Under the pieces are notes generated by a model. The model was not told the origin of the DNA and made no database searches. It worked only from the letters and a program-made list of their open reading frames with translations. Source: Pseudomonas sp. ANT_H12B (lineage in GTDB: Bacteria > Pseudomonadota > Gammaproteobacteria > Pseudomonadales > Pseudomonadaceae). From it: 64,000 nt of DNA. The DNA is taken from the NCBI RefSeq assembly GCF_008369325.1, contig NZ_VOBI01000022.1, forward strand, positions 1 through 64,000, written 5' to 3'. The position numbers and the translations under genes were made by a program. Shown here in pieces: positions 25,929 through 34,425 of this stretch (its first letter is position 1; each line of letters begins with the position of its first letter).

Positions 25929-28394
25929 TCAGAAATCATACTTCGCGGTGAGTTGCAGGTTGCGCGGCTCGCCGTAGAACGTGGTATCGAAGTTGCCCAG
26001 GCCCGTCAGGTACTTCTTGTCGAAGACGTTTTTGGCATTGACGGTGAAGCTCAGGTGTTCGTCAAATTGATAACGGGTCATTAGGTCCACGAGGGTGTAA
26101 CCGCCTTGCTTGATGGAGGTGTAGTCGCCAGCAGGGGCGCTGTAGATCTGGCCGTAGAACGCACTCTGCCAGCTAACGCCACCGCCGACGGTAACTTGGT
26201 TAAGCGCACCCGGCAGACGGTAAGTGGTGAATGTACGCACCACGTGTTCCGGGCGGGTTGTGGACAGCGGGTACCCGTAGATGCGTTGCTCGTCCTGGTC
26301 GCGAGTACGGGCATAGGTGTAGCCGGCAGACAAATTCCAGCCCTCGGCCAGTTCGCCGGCCAGTTCCAGTTCAACACCCTTGGTGGTGGCGCCGTCGATT
26401 GTTTTGTAAATGCCTTCGTTGGTGACCGGGTTGGTGCCGATCGATTCGGCGACGTTGTCCTGCTCAATGCGGAAGAAGGCCAGGCTTGCGTTCAGTTTGC
26501 CTTCGAAGTAGGCCGCTTTCAGACCGGTTTCGTAGGCGCTGCCTTCAACCGGTGCCAGGGTCGAACCGTTGGCGTCCTTGTAGATTTGTGGTTGGTAGAT
26601 ATTGGTGTAGCTGGCGTAGACCGAGTACGTGTCGTTCAGGTCATAGACCACGCCGGCGTATGGTGTGACGACGCCGTGTTCCTTGTAGCTGGCGTGGGTG
26701 TCATCCAGGCCTGCGCCAGGGTTGTAGCTGTAATCTTCGTTGTACTTGAAGGTGCTCAGACGGCTGCCAAGAATGAACGACAGGTCGTCGGTCGGACGCA
26801 GACGCGTGGCCAGGTAAACACCGTTTTGGCTTTGGGTGCGTTCGTATTTGCCGTTTTTCGGGAACTCCTGTTTCGGCAGATTGCCTTCCCAGTCATAGAT
26901 GCTGCCCGGGACCATTTCGGAGGCGCTAATGTCGTAAGTCGAGCCAGTCTGACGCGAGTGGGAGGCCATGAAACCGGCGACCAGTTCATGCTCGCGACCG
27001 CCCAGGGTGAACGGGCCGGTGACGTTCACGTCAGCGGTGTTCTGCACGCGATGACCTTCCCAGCGACCCCAGTAAAGGAACATGCCTTCACCAGTGTCGC
27101 GGTCCGGGTTGCCGCCGCTGGCCGAGGCCAGTTGGGTGTCGTGATCGGTGGTTTTCTGGTCCAGGCTGACTTTGAGTTTCCAGTCATTGGCCAGTGCTTG
27201 TTCCAGCGATGCGAAGTAAGTGGTGCTCTCGAAATCACGACGACTCCAGTCGGCACCCGGGTTGAAACTGCGAGGGAAGTCAGTACGGCCACCATCGGCG
27301 AAGTAGGTCGGGTTACCCGTCCAGGATGTACCACGCGGGGTGGCGCTGGATTTGTCGATGCCGAGGGTCAGCAGGGTGTCGTCCGTGAGGTCGGCTTCGA
27401 GGACGCCGTAAAACAGGTCTTTTTTCTGGCTGTAATGATCCAGGTAAGAGTTGGCGTCTTGATAAGTGCTCACGAAGCGACCACGCACGTTGCCGGTATC
27501 GGTCAGCGAGCCGGAAATGTCGCCTTCTGCGCGGTACTTATCCCATGAGCCGGCGGTGGCGCTGACCGAGGCCTGGAATTCCTTGGTCGGTTTCTTGCGG
27601 ATCAGGTTGACCGTGGCGGAAGGGTCGCCAGAGCCTGTCATCAGGCCAGTAGCGCCTTTGATAACTTCGATATGGTCCAGGCTGGCAGCGTCGTCGCTGT
27701 TGTTCGGATTTTCACCATAAACACCGTCGTAAATGGTATTTACGCCATCGTACTGAAAATTGGTGATGGCCTGGCCACGGGCGGAAAACTCGGTACGGTC
27801 GCTGTCGTATTTCTGCGACGAAATGCCAGGGGTATTTCGCAACGCATCGCCAACGCTTTGTACGCCCCGATCGTCCATCTGCTGACGGGTCACCACGGTC
27901 ACCGACTGCGGCGTTTCACGCAGGGTCAGCGGCAGCTTGGTCGCGGTGGTGGTGGCGCCGGTGGTGTAGGAACCGGTGTCTTCAGTGGTCAGGCCCAGGG
28001 CCTGGCCGGAAATGGTGGTCGCGCCCAGTTGCAGGCTCGAGCTGCCGCCGGACATCAGGGTGACGCTGTTGCCGTTGATCTGGAACGAAATGCCGGTGCC
28101 TTGCAGCAGGGCCTTCAGGACGTCGGACGGCTCCAGCGAACCGGACACGGCACGGGACTTGATCCCTGCAACCTGATCCGGGCTGTAGAGAATCTGCAGG
28201 TTGGTCTGCATGCCCAGTTCGGTCAACGCACTGGACAGCGGCTGGACCGCAATACTCACTTTTACAGGTGCAGCATTGGCCATCGAGCTCCCCAGCAAGG
28301 TGGCGGTCAGCAGTACGCTAGTGAACAGGGTGCGATGCAAAGTCGGGCGCTGTACGGCCAGCGCGAGAGGTGTGCGGCGTGTTTGAGGTCGCAT
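25929..28394 (-). CDS. fpvA: Ferripyoverdine TonB-dependent receptor FpvA
   Basis: An 821-residue outer-membrane receptor. A signal peptide ends near residue 42 (MANAAPVKV). An N-terminal signalling (STN) domain follows at about 45-115 (IAVQPLSSALTELGMQTNLQILYSPDQV), so it is a transducing receptor that can signal through an inner-membrane anti-sigma factor to FpvI/PvdS. Then come the plug (LRETPQSVTVVTRQQMDDRGVQSVGDALRNTPG) and the 22-strand barrel, ending in the terminal aromatic LTAKYDF. Length and order match FpvA. It sits, as in other Pseudomonas pyoverdine loci, between the terminal synthetase and pvdE. A weak Fur-like site lies 48 bases upstream of the start. Ligand selectivity should match the pyoverdine made by this strain. 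Confidence 0.95.
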   Translation of the reverse strand: MRPQTRRTPLALAVQRPTLHRTLFTSVLLTATLLGSSMANAAPVKVSIAVQPLSSALTELGMQTNLQILYSPDQVAGIKSRAVSGSLEPSDVLKALLQGTGISFQINGNSVTLMSGGSSSLQLGATTISGQALGLTTEDTGSYTTGATTTATKLPLTLRETPQSVTVVTRQQMDDRGVQSVGDALRNTPGISSQKYDSDRTEFSARGQAITNFQYDGVNTIYDGVYGENPNNSDDAASLDHIEVIKGATGLMTGSGDPSATVNLIRKKPTKEFQASVSATAGSWDKYRAEGDISGSLTDTGNVRGRFVSTYQDANSYLDHYSQKKDLFYGVLEADLTDDTLLTLGIDKSSATPRGTSWTGNPTYFADGGRTDFPRSFNPGADWSRRDFESTTYFASLEQALANDWKLKVSLDQKTTDHDTQLASASGGNPDRDTGEGMFLYWGRWEGHRVQNTADVNVTGPFTLGGREHELVAGFMASHSRQTGSTYDISASEMVPGSIYDWEGNLPKQEFPKNGKYERTQSQNGVYLATRLRPTDDLSFILGSRLSTFKYNEDYSYNPGAGLDDTHASYKEHGVVTPYAGVVYDLNDTYSVYASYTNIYQPQIYKDANGSTLAPVEGSAYETGLKAAYFEGKLNASLAFFRIEQDNVAESIGTNPVTNEGIYKTIDGATTKGVELELAGELAEGWNLSAGYTYARTRDQDEQRIYGYPLSTTRPEHVVRTFTTYRLPGALNQVTVGGGVSWQSAFYGQIYSAPAGDYTSIKQGGYTLVDLMTRYQFDEHLSFTVNAKNVFDKKYLTGLGNFDTTFYGEPRNLQLTAKYDF

Positions 28395-28441
28395 TACTTA
28401 CCTGAGCTCCTGAAAAAGTGTTGTGCAGAGTTTTTGTTAAT

Positions 28442-28460
28442 AGGAATGATTATTAGACGC
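28442..28460 (-). promoter_or_regulatory. Possible Fur box upstream of fpvA
   Basis: On the minus strand the site has a TAATCATT core and matches about 11 of 19 positions of GATAATGATAATCATTATC. It lies 48-66 bases before the fpvA start. The match is weak but the position is right for an iron-regulated receptor. Confidence 0.35.
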
Positions 28461-28573
28461 AGCACGAACGAAAAACCGGAAAGAAACCGGGAAAATAAAT
28501 GTGTGAAGAGGCAACCTGCGCAAAAAACTGGAGGAGGGGGCTTGCCCAAATGCCTGTCAGGTAAGTGAAAAAA

Positions 28574-28665
28574 CTGTGGGAGCGAGCTTGCTCGCGATAG
28601 CGGTGGATCAGTCGCCATCAATGGTGAAATTGATGGTCCTATCGCGAGCAAGCTCACTCTCACAG
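28574..28665. repeat. REPIN
   Basis: CTGTGGGAGCGAGCTTGCTC and the inverted arm GAGCAAGCTCACTCTCACAG (slightly diverged) between fpvA and pvdE. Confidence 0.8.
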
Positions 28666-28692
28666 GTCCCCGCAGACCTGTGAGAACGGTGT

Positions 28693-30342
28693 TCAGGCCG
28701 GGGCCAATTCCGTGACAACCCGTCCGCTTTCCATGCGCACCAGTTGGTCCGCCACGTCGAAGTAACGGTCATCGTGGGAGATCACGATGATGGTTTTGCC
28801 CAGGCGTTTGAGGTCCGGCAGCAGCTCGGTATAGAAGATGCGGCGGAAGGTCGGGTCCTGGTCGGCCGCCCATTCATCGAACACCAGCACCGGGCGTTCT
28901 TCCAGCCAGGCATTGACCAGCGCCAGGCGTTTGCGCTGGCCGGTGGAGAGATCGGTAGTGGTGAAGTTGCCGTCCTTGACGCTGACCTTGTGCGCGATTT
29001 CCAGGCGTTGCAGGTACTTGTTGGCGTCTTCCGGGATGTGCGTGTCACCCTGGACCACATCATCGAACAGGTAATAGTCGGCGAAGATGGTGGTGAACAA
29101 CTGGCGATAGTCATCGCGATTCTGCGCGTCGATCGCCTCGCCATTGACCTGGATTTCCCCCTGTTGCGGCGTGTACAAACCCAGCAGCAACTTGATCAGC
29201 GTGGTCTTGCCACAGCCGTTCTCACCGACGATGAACGTGATATCGCCTTGCTTGATCGTGAGATTCACCGGCCCCAACTGGAACGGAACGGCCCCTGCGG
29301 CGGCAGGGAAACTGAAACGCACATCGACCAGTTTCAGTTCGTGCACGGCTTGTTTGACGTTGCCCTGATCGCTCAACAGCAGATGAGGTTCGGGAGTGGA
29401 AAACTGCTCGGACAACTCGGCGATTCGGCGGAAAGCAATCTGCGCGCGGCTGACGATCGGCAGGGTGCTGATCAAATGTTCCAGCGGGCCTTTCATATAA
29501 AGCAGCACCAGCACAAAGCCGCTCATCACGGATTTGTCGGCGCTCGGCCAGTAAGTTTGCAGCGCCAACGCCAGGCCGATCACCACGAAGAACAGCATCG
29601 AGCCGAAGGTCTTGGCGATGACGAAGGTGTTGATCGAACGCACCTGGGTGTTACAGATGAACTCGGCCGTGGCCTTGATGCCCGAGACGAACATGCGCTG
29701 GCGACGTGGACGATGAATGCGCAATTCCTTGGCACCTTCGGCAATCGCGTTGTAGTGCTTTTGCAGTTCATCTTCGGCGTCACGGGCAGCCATGAAACCT
29801 TGTACGCCCTTGCTCTGGGCGTAGGCCTGAATCGCCGTGCCGATCAGGATCGCGGCGACCATGATCAGGAACATCGGCCACGACAGAATCGCCAGGTAAC
29901 CCATGCAGCCCAGCGTCACGGTGACGGAAATCGCCAGAGGTGCGAAGGCGAAAGCGAAATCGCTGATGGTGTCGACGTCGTGGGTCAGCACCGGGATCAG
30001 GCGGTGGCTGCGATAGCGCTCGATTTGTTCGATCGGTGCCGACAGGACTTTTTCACCCAACTGTTTACGCAGCTTGGCGATGATGTGCTGGCCGACATAG
30101 TTGGTGCCGATGTCGGAGCAGATCGAACTGGCCAATGCCAATAGGCACAGCCCGGCGAACAGCGCGACGACGCCTTGGGTCAGGCCGGTTTCCGAATGCA
30201 GCGCGTTGTTGATGGTCGCCAGCAATACCGTGACGCTCAGGCCGCCGACCATGCCCAGGAAAATCGACGCGGCCACGATGAGCCGAAAGGGTTTCAACAG
30301 GGCGAACAATTCGCCGATGGCGCCACGGGTTGGCTGGGTCAT
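28693..30342 (-). CDS. pvdE: Pyoverdine precursor ABC exporter PvdE
   Basis: A 549-residue fused ABC exporter with an N-terminal membrane domain (about six hydrophobic segments in residues 15-290) and a C-terminal ATPase. The Walker A motif is VGENGCGKTT, the signature is LSTGQRKR (a variant of LSGGQ), and the Walker B region is RPVLVFDEWAADQD. PvdE moves the acylated ferribactin precursor from cytoplasm to periplasm, where the chromophore is finished. A perfect iron-starvation box lies 43 bases upstream of the start. In P. aeruginosa PAO1, pvdF follows pvdE at this point; here the next gene is pvdO. Confidence 0.95.
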   Translation of the reverse strand: MTQPTRGAIGELFALLKPFRLIVAASIFLGMVGGLSVTVLLATINNALHSETGLTQGVVALFAGLCLLALASSICSDIGTNYVGQHIIAKLRKQLGEKVLSAPIEQIERYRSHRLIPVLTHDVDTISDFAFAFAPLAISVTVTLGCMGYLAILSWPMFLIMVAAILIGTAIQAYAQSKGVQGFMAARDAEDELQKHYNAIAEGAKELRIHRPRRQRMFVSGIKATAEFICNTQVRSINTFVIAKTFGSMLFFVVIGLALALQTYWPSADKSVMSGFVLVLLYMKGPLEHLISTLPIVSRAQIAFRRIAELSEQFSTPEPHLLLSDQGNVKQAVHELKLVDVRFSFPAAAGAVPFQLGPVNLTIKQGDITFIVGENGCGKTTLIKLLLGLYTPQQGEIQVNGEAIDAQNRDDYRQLFTTIFADYYLFDDVVQGDTHIPEDANKYLQRLEIAHKVSVKDGNFTTTDLSTGQRKRLALVNAWLEERPVLVFDEWAADQDPTFRRIFYTELLPDLKRLGKTIIVISHDDRYFDVADQLVRMESGRVVTELAPA

Positions 30343-30384
30343 GGAAGACAGTTCCTTGGGTCGTGAAGGCAGATACCCAGTAGA

Positions 30385-30408
30385 ACGTCTGGTGGGAGGC
30401 TTAATTTA
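30385..30408 (-). promoter_or_regulatory. PvdS iron-starvation box for pvdE
   Basis: Read on the minus strand: TAAAT, exactly 16 bases, CGT, a perfect match, ending 43 bases before the pvdE ATG. Confidence 0.8.
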
Positions 30409-30451
30409 GATGGGCGCCGACTGGCGGTGATCACGACTCAAACACATAACT

Positions 30452-30477
30452 CTGTGGGAGCGAGCTTGCTCCCACAG
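30452..30477. repeat. Compressed REP hairpin
   Basis: TGTGGGAGC and GCTCCCACA around GAGCTT form a compact palindrome, apparently a REP pair that has lost its middle. It lies between the 3' end of pvdO and the pvdE promoter. Confidence 0.7.
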
Positions 30478-30492
30478 GGTGAGGGTTATGGC

Positions 30493-31371
30493 TTAGAGGT
30501 CACGCACGATGCGGAACCCCATCCAGTCGCCGCGCTCTTGCGGGTACTGGCTGTTGCGGTTGCCGGAGCGGGAGAACACTGGGGCTTCACCCCAGTCGTT
30601 GCCGCGAATGCGCACGGCTTCGCAATTGGGCTCGACCCAGGCGCTGCCATCGGTAGGGGCGCCTTTGTAGTCGGGGTGTTCGCAGTCTTCGACCCACTCG
30701 TAGACATTGCCGTGCATGTCGTACATGCCAAAGGCGTTCGGCGGGTAGCTGCCCACCGGCGAGCTGAAGCTGTAACCGTCCGCCGGGCCGTACGTGTTGG
30801 CGTGCTTGGCGATGCTGTATTCCTTGCCCTCATCGAACGGGAAGGGGAAGGGACCCTTGGTGCCGCCACGCGCGGCGTATTCGCGCTGGGCCTCGCTGAC
30901 CATGTGGTACTTCTGCCCGGTCTTTTTCGACAGCCAGGCCACGTAGTTTTTGACGTCATCGAAGTTCATGCACACCGCCGGCTGGCGCGGGCTTTGTGGA
31001 TAACGCGGTTTACTGGCAACGCACTCGCGACCCGGCCGGGTATCGCCGTTGGCGATGGTCACGCCACTCTCGCGCACGTAGCTGTCCCACTCACCGGCGG
31101 TGACCTGGAAACGGCTCATGGCGAACGGCTTGGCGAAGGTCACTTCGTGCATCGGACTTTCATCAGGTTCGCGACCGACTTCGTCATCGGGGGTGCCCAT
31201 GGTGAAGGTGCCGGCGGGCAGCACCACCATTTCCGGGCAGTCGCGGCAGTCCTTGAATACTTTGCCCGGTTGCGCGGGTGCGGCAGCCTGGGCGGCAGTC
31301 GGCAAAAGTCCGACCATGAGTGCGGTCAGGGCCAGGGCCTTGAGCGGCAAGGTCAGTTGATCTCGGTTCAT
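30493..31371 (-). CDS. pvdO: PvdO, periplasmic formylglycine-generating-enzyme-like protein
   Basis: A 292-residue protein with a cleavable signal peptide (residues 1 to about 29, ending AAQAA) and a single FGE-sulfatase domain: MVVLPAGTFTMGTPDDE at the start, then MYDMHGNVYEWVEDC and GFRIVRDL at the end, all family hallmarks. PvdO acts in the periplasm in the last steps of chromophore formation, converting dihydropyoverdine to pyoverdine. It is followed by pvdE on the same strand but separated from it by a repeat and a PvdS box. It is probably co-transcribed with pvdM and pvdN upstream, although a REPIN lies in the 152-base gap to pvdN. Confidence 0.93.
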   Translation of the reverse strand: MNRDQLTLPLKALALTALMVGLLPTAAQAAAPAQPGKVFKDCRDCPEMVVLPAGTFTMGTPDDEVGREPDESPMHEVTFAKPFAMSRFQVTAGEWDSYVRESGVTIANGDTRPGRECVASKPRYPQSPRQPAVCMNFDDVKNYVAWLSKKTGQKYHMVSEAQREYAARGGTKGPFPFPFDEGKEYSIAKHANTYGPADGYSFSSPVGSYPPNAFGMYDMHGNVYEWVEDCEHPDYKGAPTDGSAWVEPNCEAVRIRGNDWGEAPVFSRSGNRNSQYPQERGDWMGFRIVRDL

Positions 31372-31415
31372 GAGTCATCTCGATATAAAAAAAACGGGTG
31401 TCAGGCCGGGTCCAA

Positions 31416-31506
31416 TGTGGGAGCGAGCCTGCTCGCGATTGGGCCATCACATTCAACATTGATGGTGACTGATCCACCGCTATCGCGAGCAGGCTCGCTC
31501 CCATAG
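31416..31506. repeat. REPIN
   Basis: TGTGGGAGCGAGCCTGCTC and the inverted GCAGGCTCGCTCCCATA, in the gap between pvdN and pvdO. Confidence 0.8.
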
Positions 31507-31523
31507 GGTTCTGAGTCATGGCG

Positions 31524-32804
31524 TCAGGTGGTTTTGTTCAGCAGGGCGATGAAACGGTCGATATCGTTTTCAGTGTTGAGCAGGCCGGGGGCGATGCGGA
31601 TCACCGGGCCGACGTCGCGGTCCACCGAGTCGCAGACCACACGGTTCGCCATCAACTGGGCGGCGACTTTTTCGCAGTCCCGGTCCTTGATCCGGAAGAA
31701 GGTGAAACCGGCCGACAGGTCTGGGCTCTTTGGCGTGACCAGCTCGACCTGCGGATGCTCCAGCAAACGATTTTTCGCATAGGTATTGAGCGCGTGGATG
31801 CGCGCCTGAACCTCGGACTTGCCCAGTTCCAAGTGCAACTTGAACGCTTCGTCCAAGGCCCAGCGATGTTCAAAGCTGTGATAGCCGCCGGGGGTCATGA
31901 CGGTGGAGAAAGTCGTGGCTTCGGAGAAGGTCGGAATGGTCGGCGTCACGTCCTTGAGCTCTGTCGAACGTGCACAGATGATCCCGGTGCCGCGAGGGCC
32001 GAACATCCACTTGTGGGTGCCGGCAATAAAGAAGTCGCAGTGCATGTCGGGGAAGTCGAGGTTCTCGACGCCGAAGCCGTGCACACCGTCGACCACATAA
32101 AGGATGCGGTCCTTTTCCTCGCGATTGCGATTCTGCTCGTCCACCAGTTTGCCGATTTCGCCGATCGGCAGTTTCACGCCGCTGCCGGATTGCACCCAGG
32201 TCATGCCGAGTACGCGAGTGTTGGGGCGAATACCTTTGGCTATCGAGCCGAGCACTTCATCCGCCGAAATGTCGCGACTGTTCTCGAACAGCTTGAGCTT
32301 GCGAACCTTGACCCCGTCCTTTTGCTGGCGGTACGCCAAGGCGTAGTTGGTGGCGTAGTGTTCGTGTTCGCTGGTGAGGATTTCCTGATCGGGGCGCACA
32401 TGGATGCCGCCGTAGATCAGCGACAAGCCTTCGGTGGTGCTGCCGGTGAGGGCGATCTGCCGAGGGTTGGCCTTGAGATAACGACCGGCCCAGACGCGCA
32501 CTTCCTGCTCGCGTTTTTCGGTTTCCCCCAGATCCCAGTCCATGGCCAGACCGGGGTTGCGGTCGAGGTTTGCTCGGTGTTTTTCGATCGCCTCACGCAC
32601 CGGTCTGGGGTGCGAGGTCACCAGGAAATTGGCGAAGTGCAGGTAATCCGGGTCCTGATTGAACAGCTGGCGCAGCTGCGCCCATTTGTCCTTCGCCGGC
32701 GCTGGTGGCGTAGTGGCCAGCGCCGGCAGGCTCACGGCAGCGCTCAGGGGCAGGCCGGCTGCGAGAATGCCGGCCTGCTTGAGGAATGAACGACGGTTGG
32801 TCAT
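31524..32804 (-). CDS. pvdN: PvdN, Tat-exported PLP-dependent enzyme
   Basis: A 426-residue fold-type I PLP enzyme of the class V aminotransferase/cysteine desulfurase group. The N-terminus MTNRRSFLKQAG carries a textbook twin-arginine signal followed by a hydrophobic stretch ending near ALA, so it is exported folded with its cofactor. The likely PLP lysine is in AGTHKWMFGPRGTG. PvdN modifies the glutamic acid side chain of pyoverdine in the periplasm (glutamate to succinamide in P. fluorescens work). It lies 24 bases after pvdM, so one operon from the pvdM iron-starvation box is likely. Confidence 0.93.
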   Translation of the reverse strand: MTNRRSFLKQAGILAAGLPLSAAVSLPALATTPPAPAKDKWAQLRQLFNQDPDYLHFANFLVTSHPRPVREAIEKHRANLDRNPGLAMDWDLGETEKREQEVRVWAGRYLKANPRQIALTGSTTEGLSLIYGGIHVRPDQEILTSEHEHYATNYALAYRQQKDGVKVRKLKLFENSRDISADEVLGSIAKGIRPNTRVLGMTWVQSGSGVKLPIGEIGKLVDEQNRNREEKDRILYVVDGVHGFGVENLDFPDMHCDFFIAGTHKWMFGPRGTGIICARSTELKDVTPTIPTFSEATTFSTVMTPGGYHSFEHRWALDEAFKLHLELGKSEVQARIHALNTYAKNRLLEHPQVELVTPKSPDLSAGFTFFRIKDRDCEKVAAQLMANRVVCDSVDRDVGPVIRIAPGLLNTENDIDRFIALLNKTT

Positions 32805-32828
32805 AAGTTTGGTTCGCCTGAGTTGTGA

Positions 32829-34178
32829 TCAGTTTTTCGCTACGGGTTTGGAAGACTTCTGCACCTGGTCCCAGACCCGCAGGAAATTACCGCCCCAAAG
32901 CTTGGCGATATCGGCCTCGCCGTAACCGCGGCTGATCAGCTCGGCCGTCACGTTGCGCGCCTCGCTGACATCCTTCCAGCCATCGAGGCCGCCACCATCG
33001 TTGAAGTCGGAACTGATGCCGACGTGGTCGATGCCGATTTTCTTCACGGCATAATCAATGGCGTCGCCGTAGTCCTTGAGGTTTGCCTTGGGCTCCTCGT
33101 CGACAATCGCGTAAAGCTGGCTGGCGTAGTCGCCGAAACGTTGCTCGGACCAGACGGTGATGACCGGGTCGCCCGGCATCAGCGCCATCTCCAGGCCTTG
33201 CAGCGGTTGCAGGTCGAAACGCGTGCGCAGGGCGTTGAGTTTGTCCTGAGTAGCTTGGCTCAGAGGGCGAATGTAGGTCGGGAAACCGACGATCTGCACC
33301 ACGCCGCCGCTGTTCTTGATCAGCTGCATTTCCTGATCGCTGAGGTTGCGCGGGATGTCCACCAAACCGCGTGGCGCGGAGTGGGACGCGACCATCGGCG
33401 CGCGACTCAACCGGGCGACTTGCTCCAGGGCCTTGGTCGACATTTGCGATACATCGATGATCACGCCGAGGTCGTTGAGGCGGTGCACGGCCTGCTTGCC
33501 AATCTCCGAGAGGCCGCCGAGGGCGTCGCGGGAATCGTTGAAAAACGGCAACGGCCGGGAGGAGTCCGCCCAGGCGTTGTTGCCCACGTAGCTGAAGCCG
33601 AACATGCGCATACCGCGGGCTGCCCACTTGTCCAGGGCGTTCAGGTCGTTGCCCAGCGGATAGGCGTTGAGCATGCTCAGGAAGATCGCAAATTTGCCTT
33701 CGCCGTGCAGGCGTCGGAAATCGTCGGGGGTGTAGGCGATGGCGACTTGATTGGGGAAGTCGCGCACCATCGTGCTGATGATTTTGTAGCGGGTTTCCTG
33801 CTCGAACCGTGCCTCGTCGACGAAACCGGCGGTTGGGCGGTGCGGGGCGTTGGCGCCGTTCCAGATTTCTGGCCAGCCGAAAATCGTCAGGGCTGCCCCG
33901 GACAAGCGTCCGCGCCCGGTCTTGACCAGGTCGAACTGCCCGGTGCCGTCCTTGTCCGCTTCATTGCCGGCAGTGCCGAAGTCCAGCGGGACGGTGACGT
34001 GGCTGTCGAAGGAGAGGATTCGCTCGTGCAGCTCATCGGCCTGTTTCATCACCTTGACCGGGTAACCGGGATTGTCCTTGAACCAGTAATCCCATGCCGC
34101 ATAACCTGCACCGGCGCTGATCGCCAGAGCCAGTGGCAGGCCGAGGTAAAGAGCTTTTTTCGAACGTGGTTTTGTCAT
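32829..34178 (-). CDS. pvdM: PvdM, membrane-anchored dipeptidase-like protein
   Basis: A 449-residue member of the M19 renal dipeptidase family with an N-terminal hydrophobic anchor (residues 8-30) that places it in the periplasm. Family features are ILSFDSHV near residue 55 (a metal-binding D.H pair), NDLGVIIDVSQMS, MVASHSAPRGL and IDHVGISSDFNDGGGL. PvdM is needed for periplasmic oxidation of ferribactin during chromophore maturation, although peptidase activity itself has not been shown to matter. A perfect iron-starvation box ends 55 bases upstream of the start. Confidence 0.92.
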   Translation of the reverse strand: MTKPRSKKALYLGLPLALAISAGAGYAAWDYWFKDNPGYPVKVMKQADELHERILSFDSHVTVPLDFGTAGNEADKDGTGQFDLVKTGRGRLSGAALTIFGWPEIWNGANAPHRPTAGFVDEARFEQETRYKIISTMVRDFPNQVAIAYTPDDFRRLHGEGKFAIFLSMLNAYPLGNDLNALDKWAARGMRMFGFSYVGNNAWADSSRPLPFFNDSRDALGGLSEIGKQAVHRLNDLGVIIDVSQMSTKALEQVARLSRAPMVASHSAPRGLVDIPRNLSDQEMQLIKNSGGVVQIVGFPTYIRPLSQATQDKLNALRTRFDLQPLQGLEMALMPGDPVITVWSEQRFGDYASQLYAIVDEEPKANLKDYGDAIDYAVKKIGIDHVGISSDFNDGGGLDGWKDVSEARNVTAELISRGYGEADIAKLWGGNFLRVWDQVQKSSKPVAKN

Positions 34179-34233
34179 GTTCTTCTCAGTCAGGTTCGTT
34201 GCCCCGGTGTGGGGGGCTTTGCTACTGGGATGG

Positions 34234-34257
34234 ACGAGTGATCCCGTTGGAAATTTA
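34234..34257 (-). promoter_or_regulatory. PvdS iron-starvation box for pvdM-pvdN-pvdO
   Basis: Read on the minus strand: TAAAT, 16 bases, CGT, a perfect match just upstream of pvdM. Confidence 0.8.
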
Positions 34258-34276
34258 GGGTGGGGCTGATGGCCTC

Positions 34277-34352
34277 ATCGCGAGCAGGCTCGCTCCCACA
34301 GGGATTTTGCGAACACCCCAGATCCACTGTGGGAGCTAGCCTGCTGGCGATG
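34277..34352. repeat. REP pair in reversed order
   Basis: The left arm ATCGCGAGCAGGCTCGCTCC comes first and the GTGGGAGCTAGCCTGCTGGC arm second. The pair is therefore head-to-head, opposite to the other REPINs of this window. It lies between the divergent pvdM and pvdP promoters. Confidence 0.75.
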
Positions 34353-34356
34353 CTTT

Positions 34357-34380
34357 TAAATTTGTCGGCGCAACAAACGT
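34357..34380 (+). promoter_or_regulatory. PvdS iron-starvation box for pvdP
   Basis: TAAAT, 16 bases, CGT, a perfect match ending 45 bases before the chosen pvdP start. Confidence 0.8.
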
Positions 34381-34425
34381 TCTAGCTTGGATAAAGCCTG
34401 CTTAATGGCTGACACAGGTAGGGCA

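Noticed and set aside
26106..27548. Long plus-strand frame opposite fpvA
   Set aside because: It is the antisense shadow of a well-supported receptor gene in high-GC DNA and has low-complexity Val/Gly/Ala composition.
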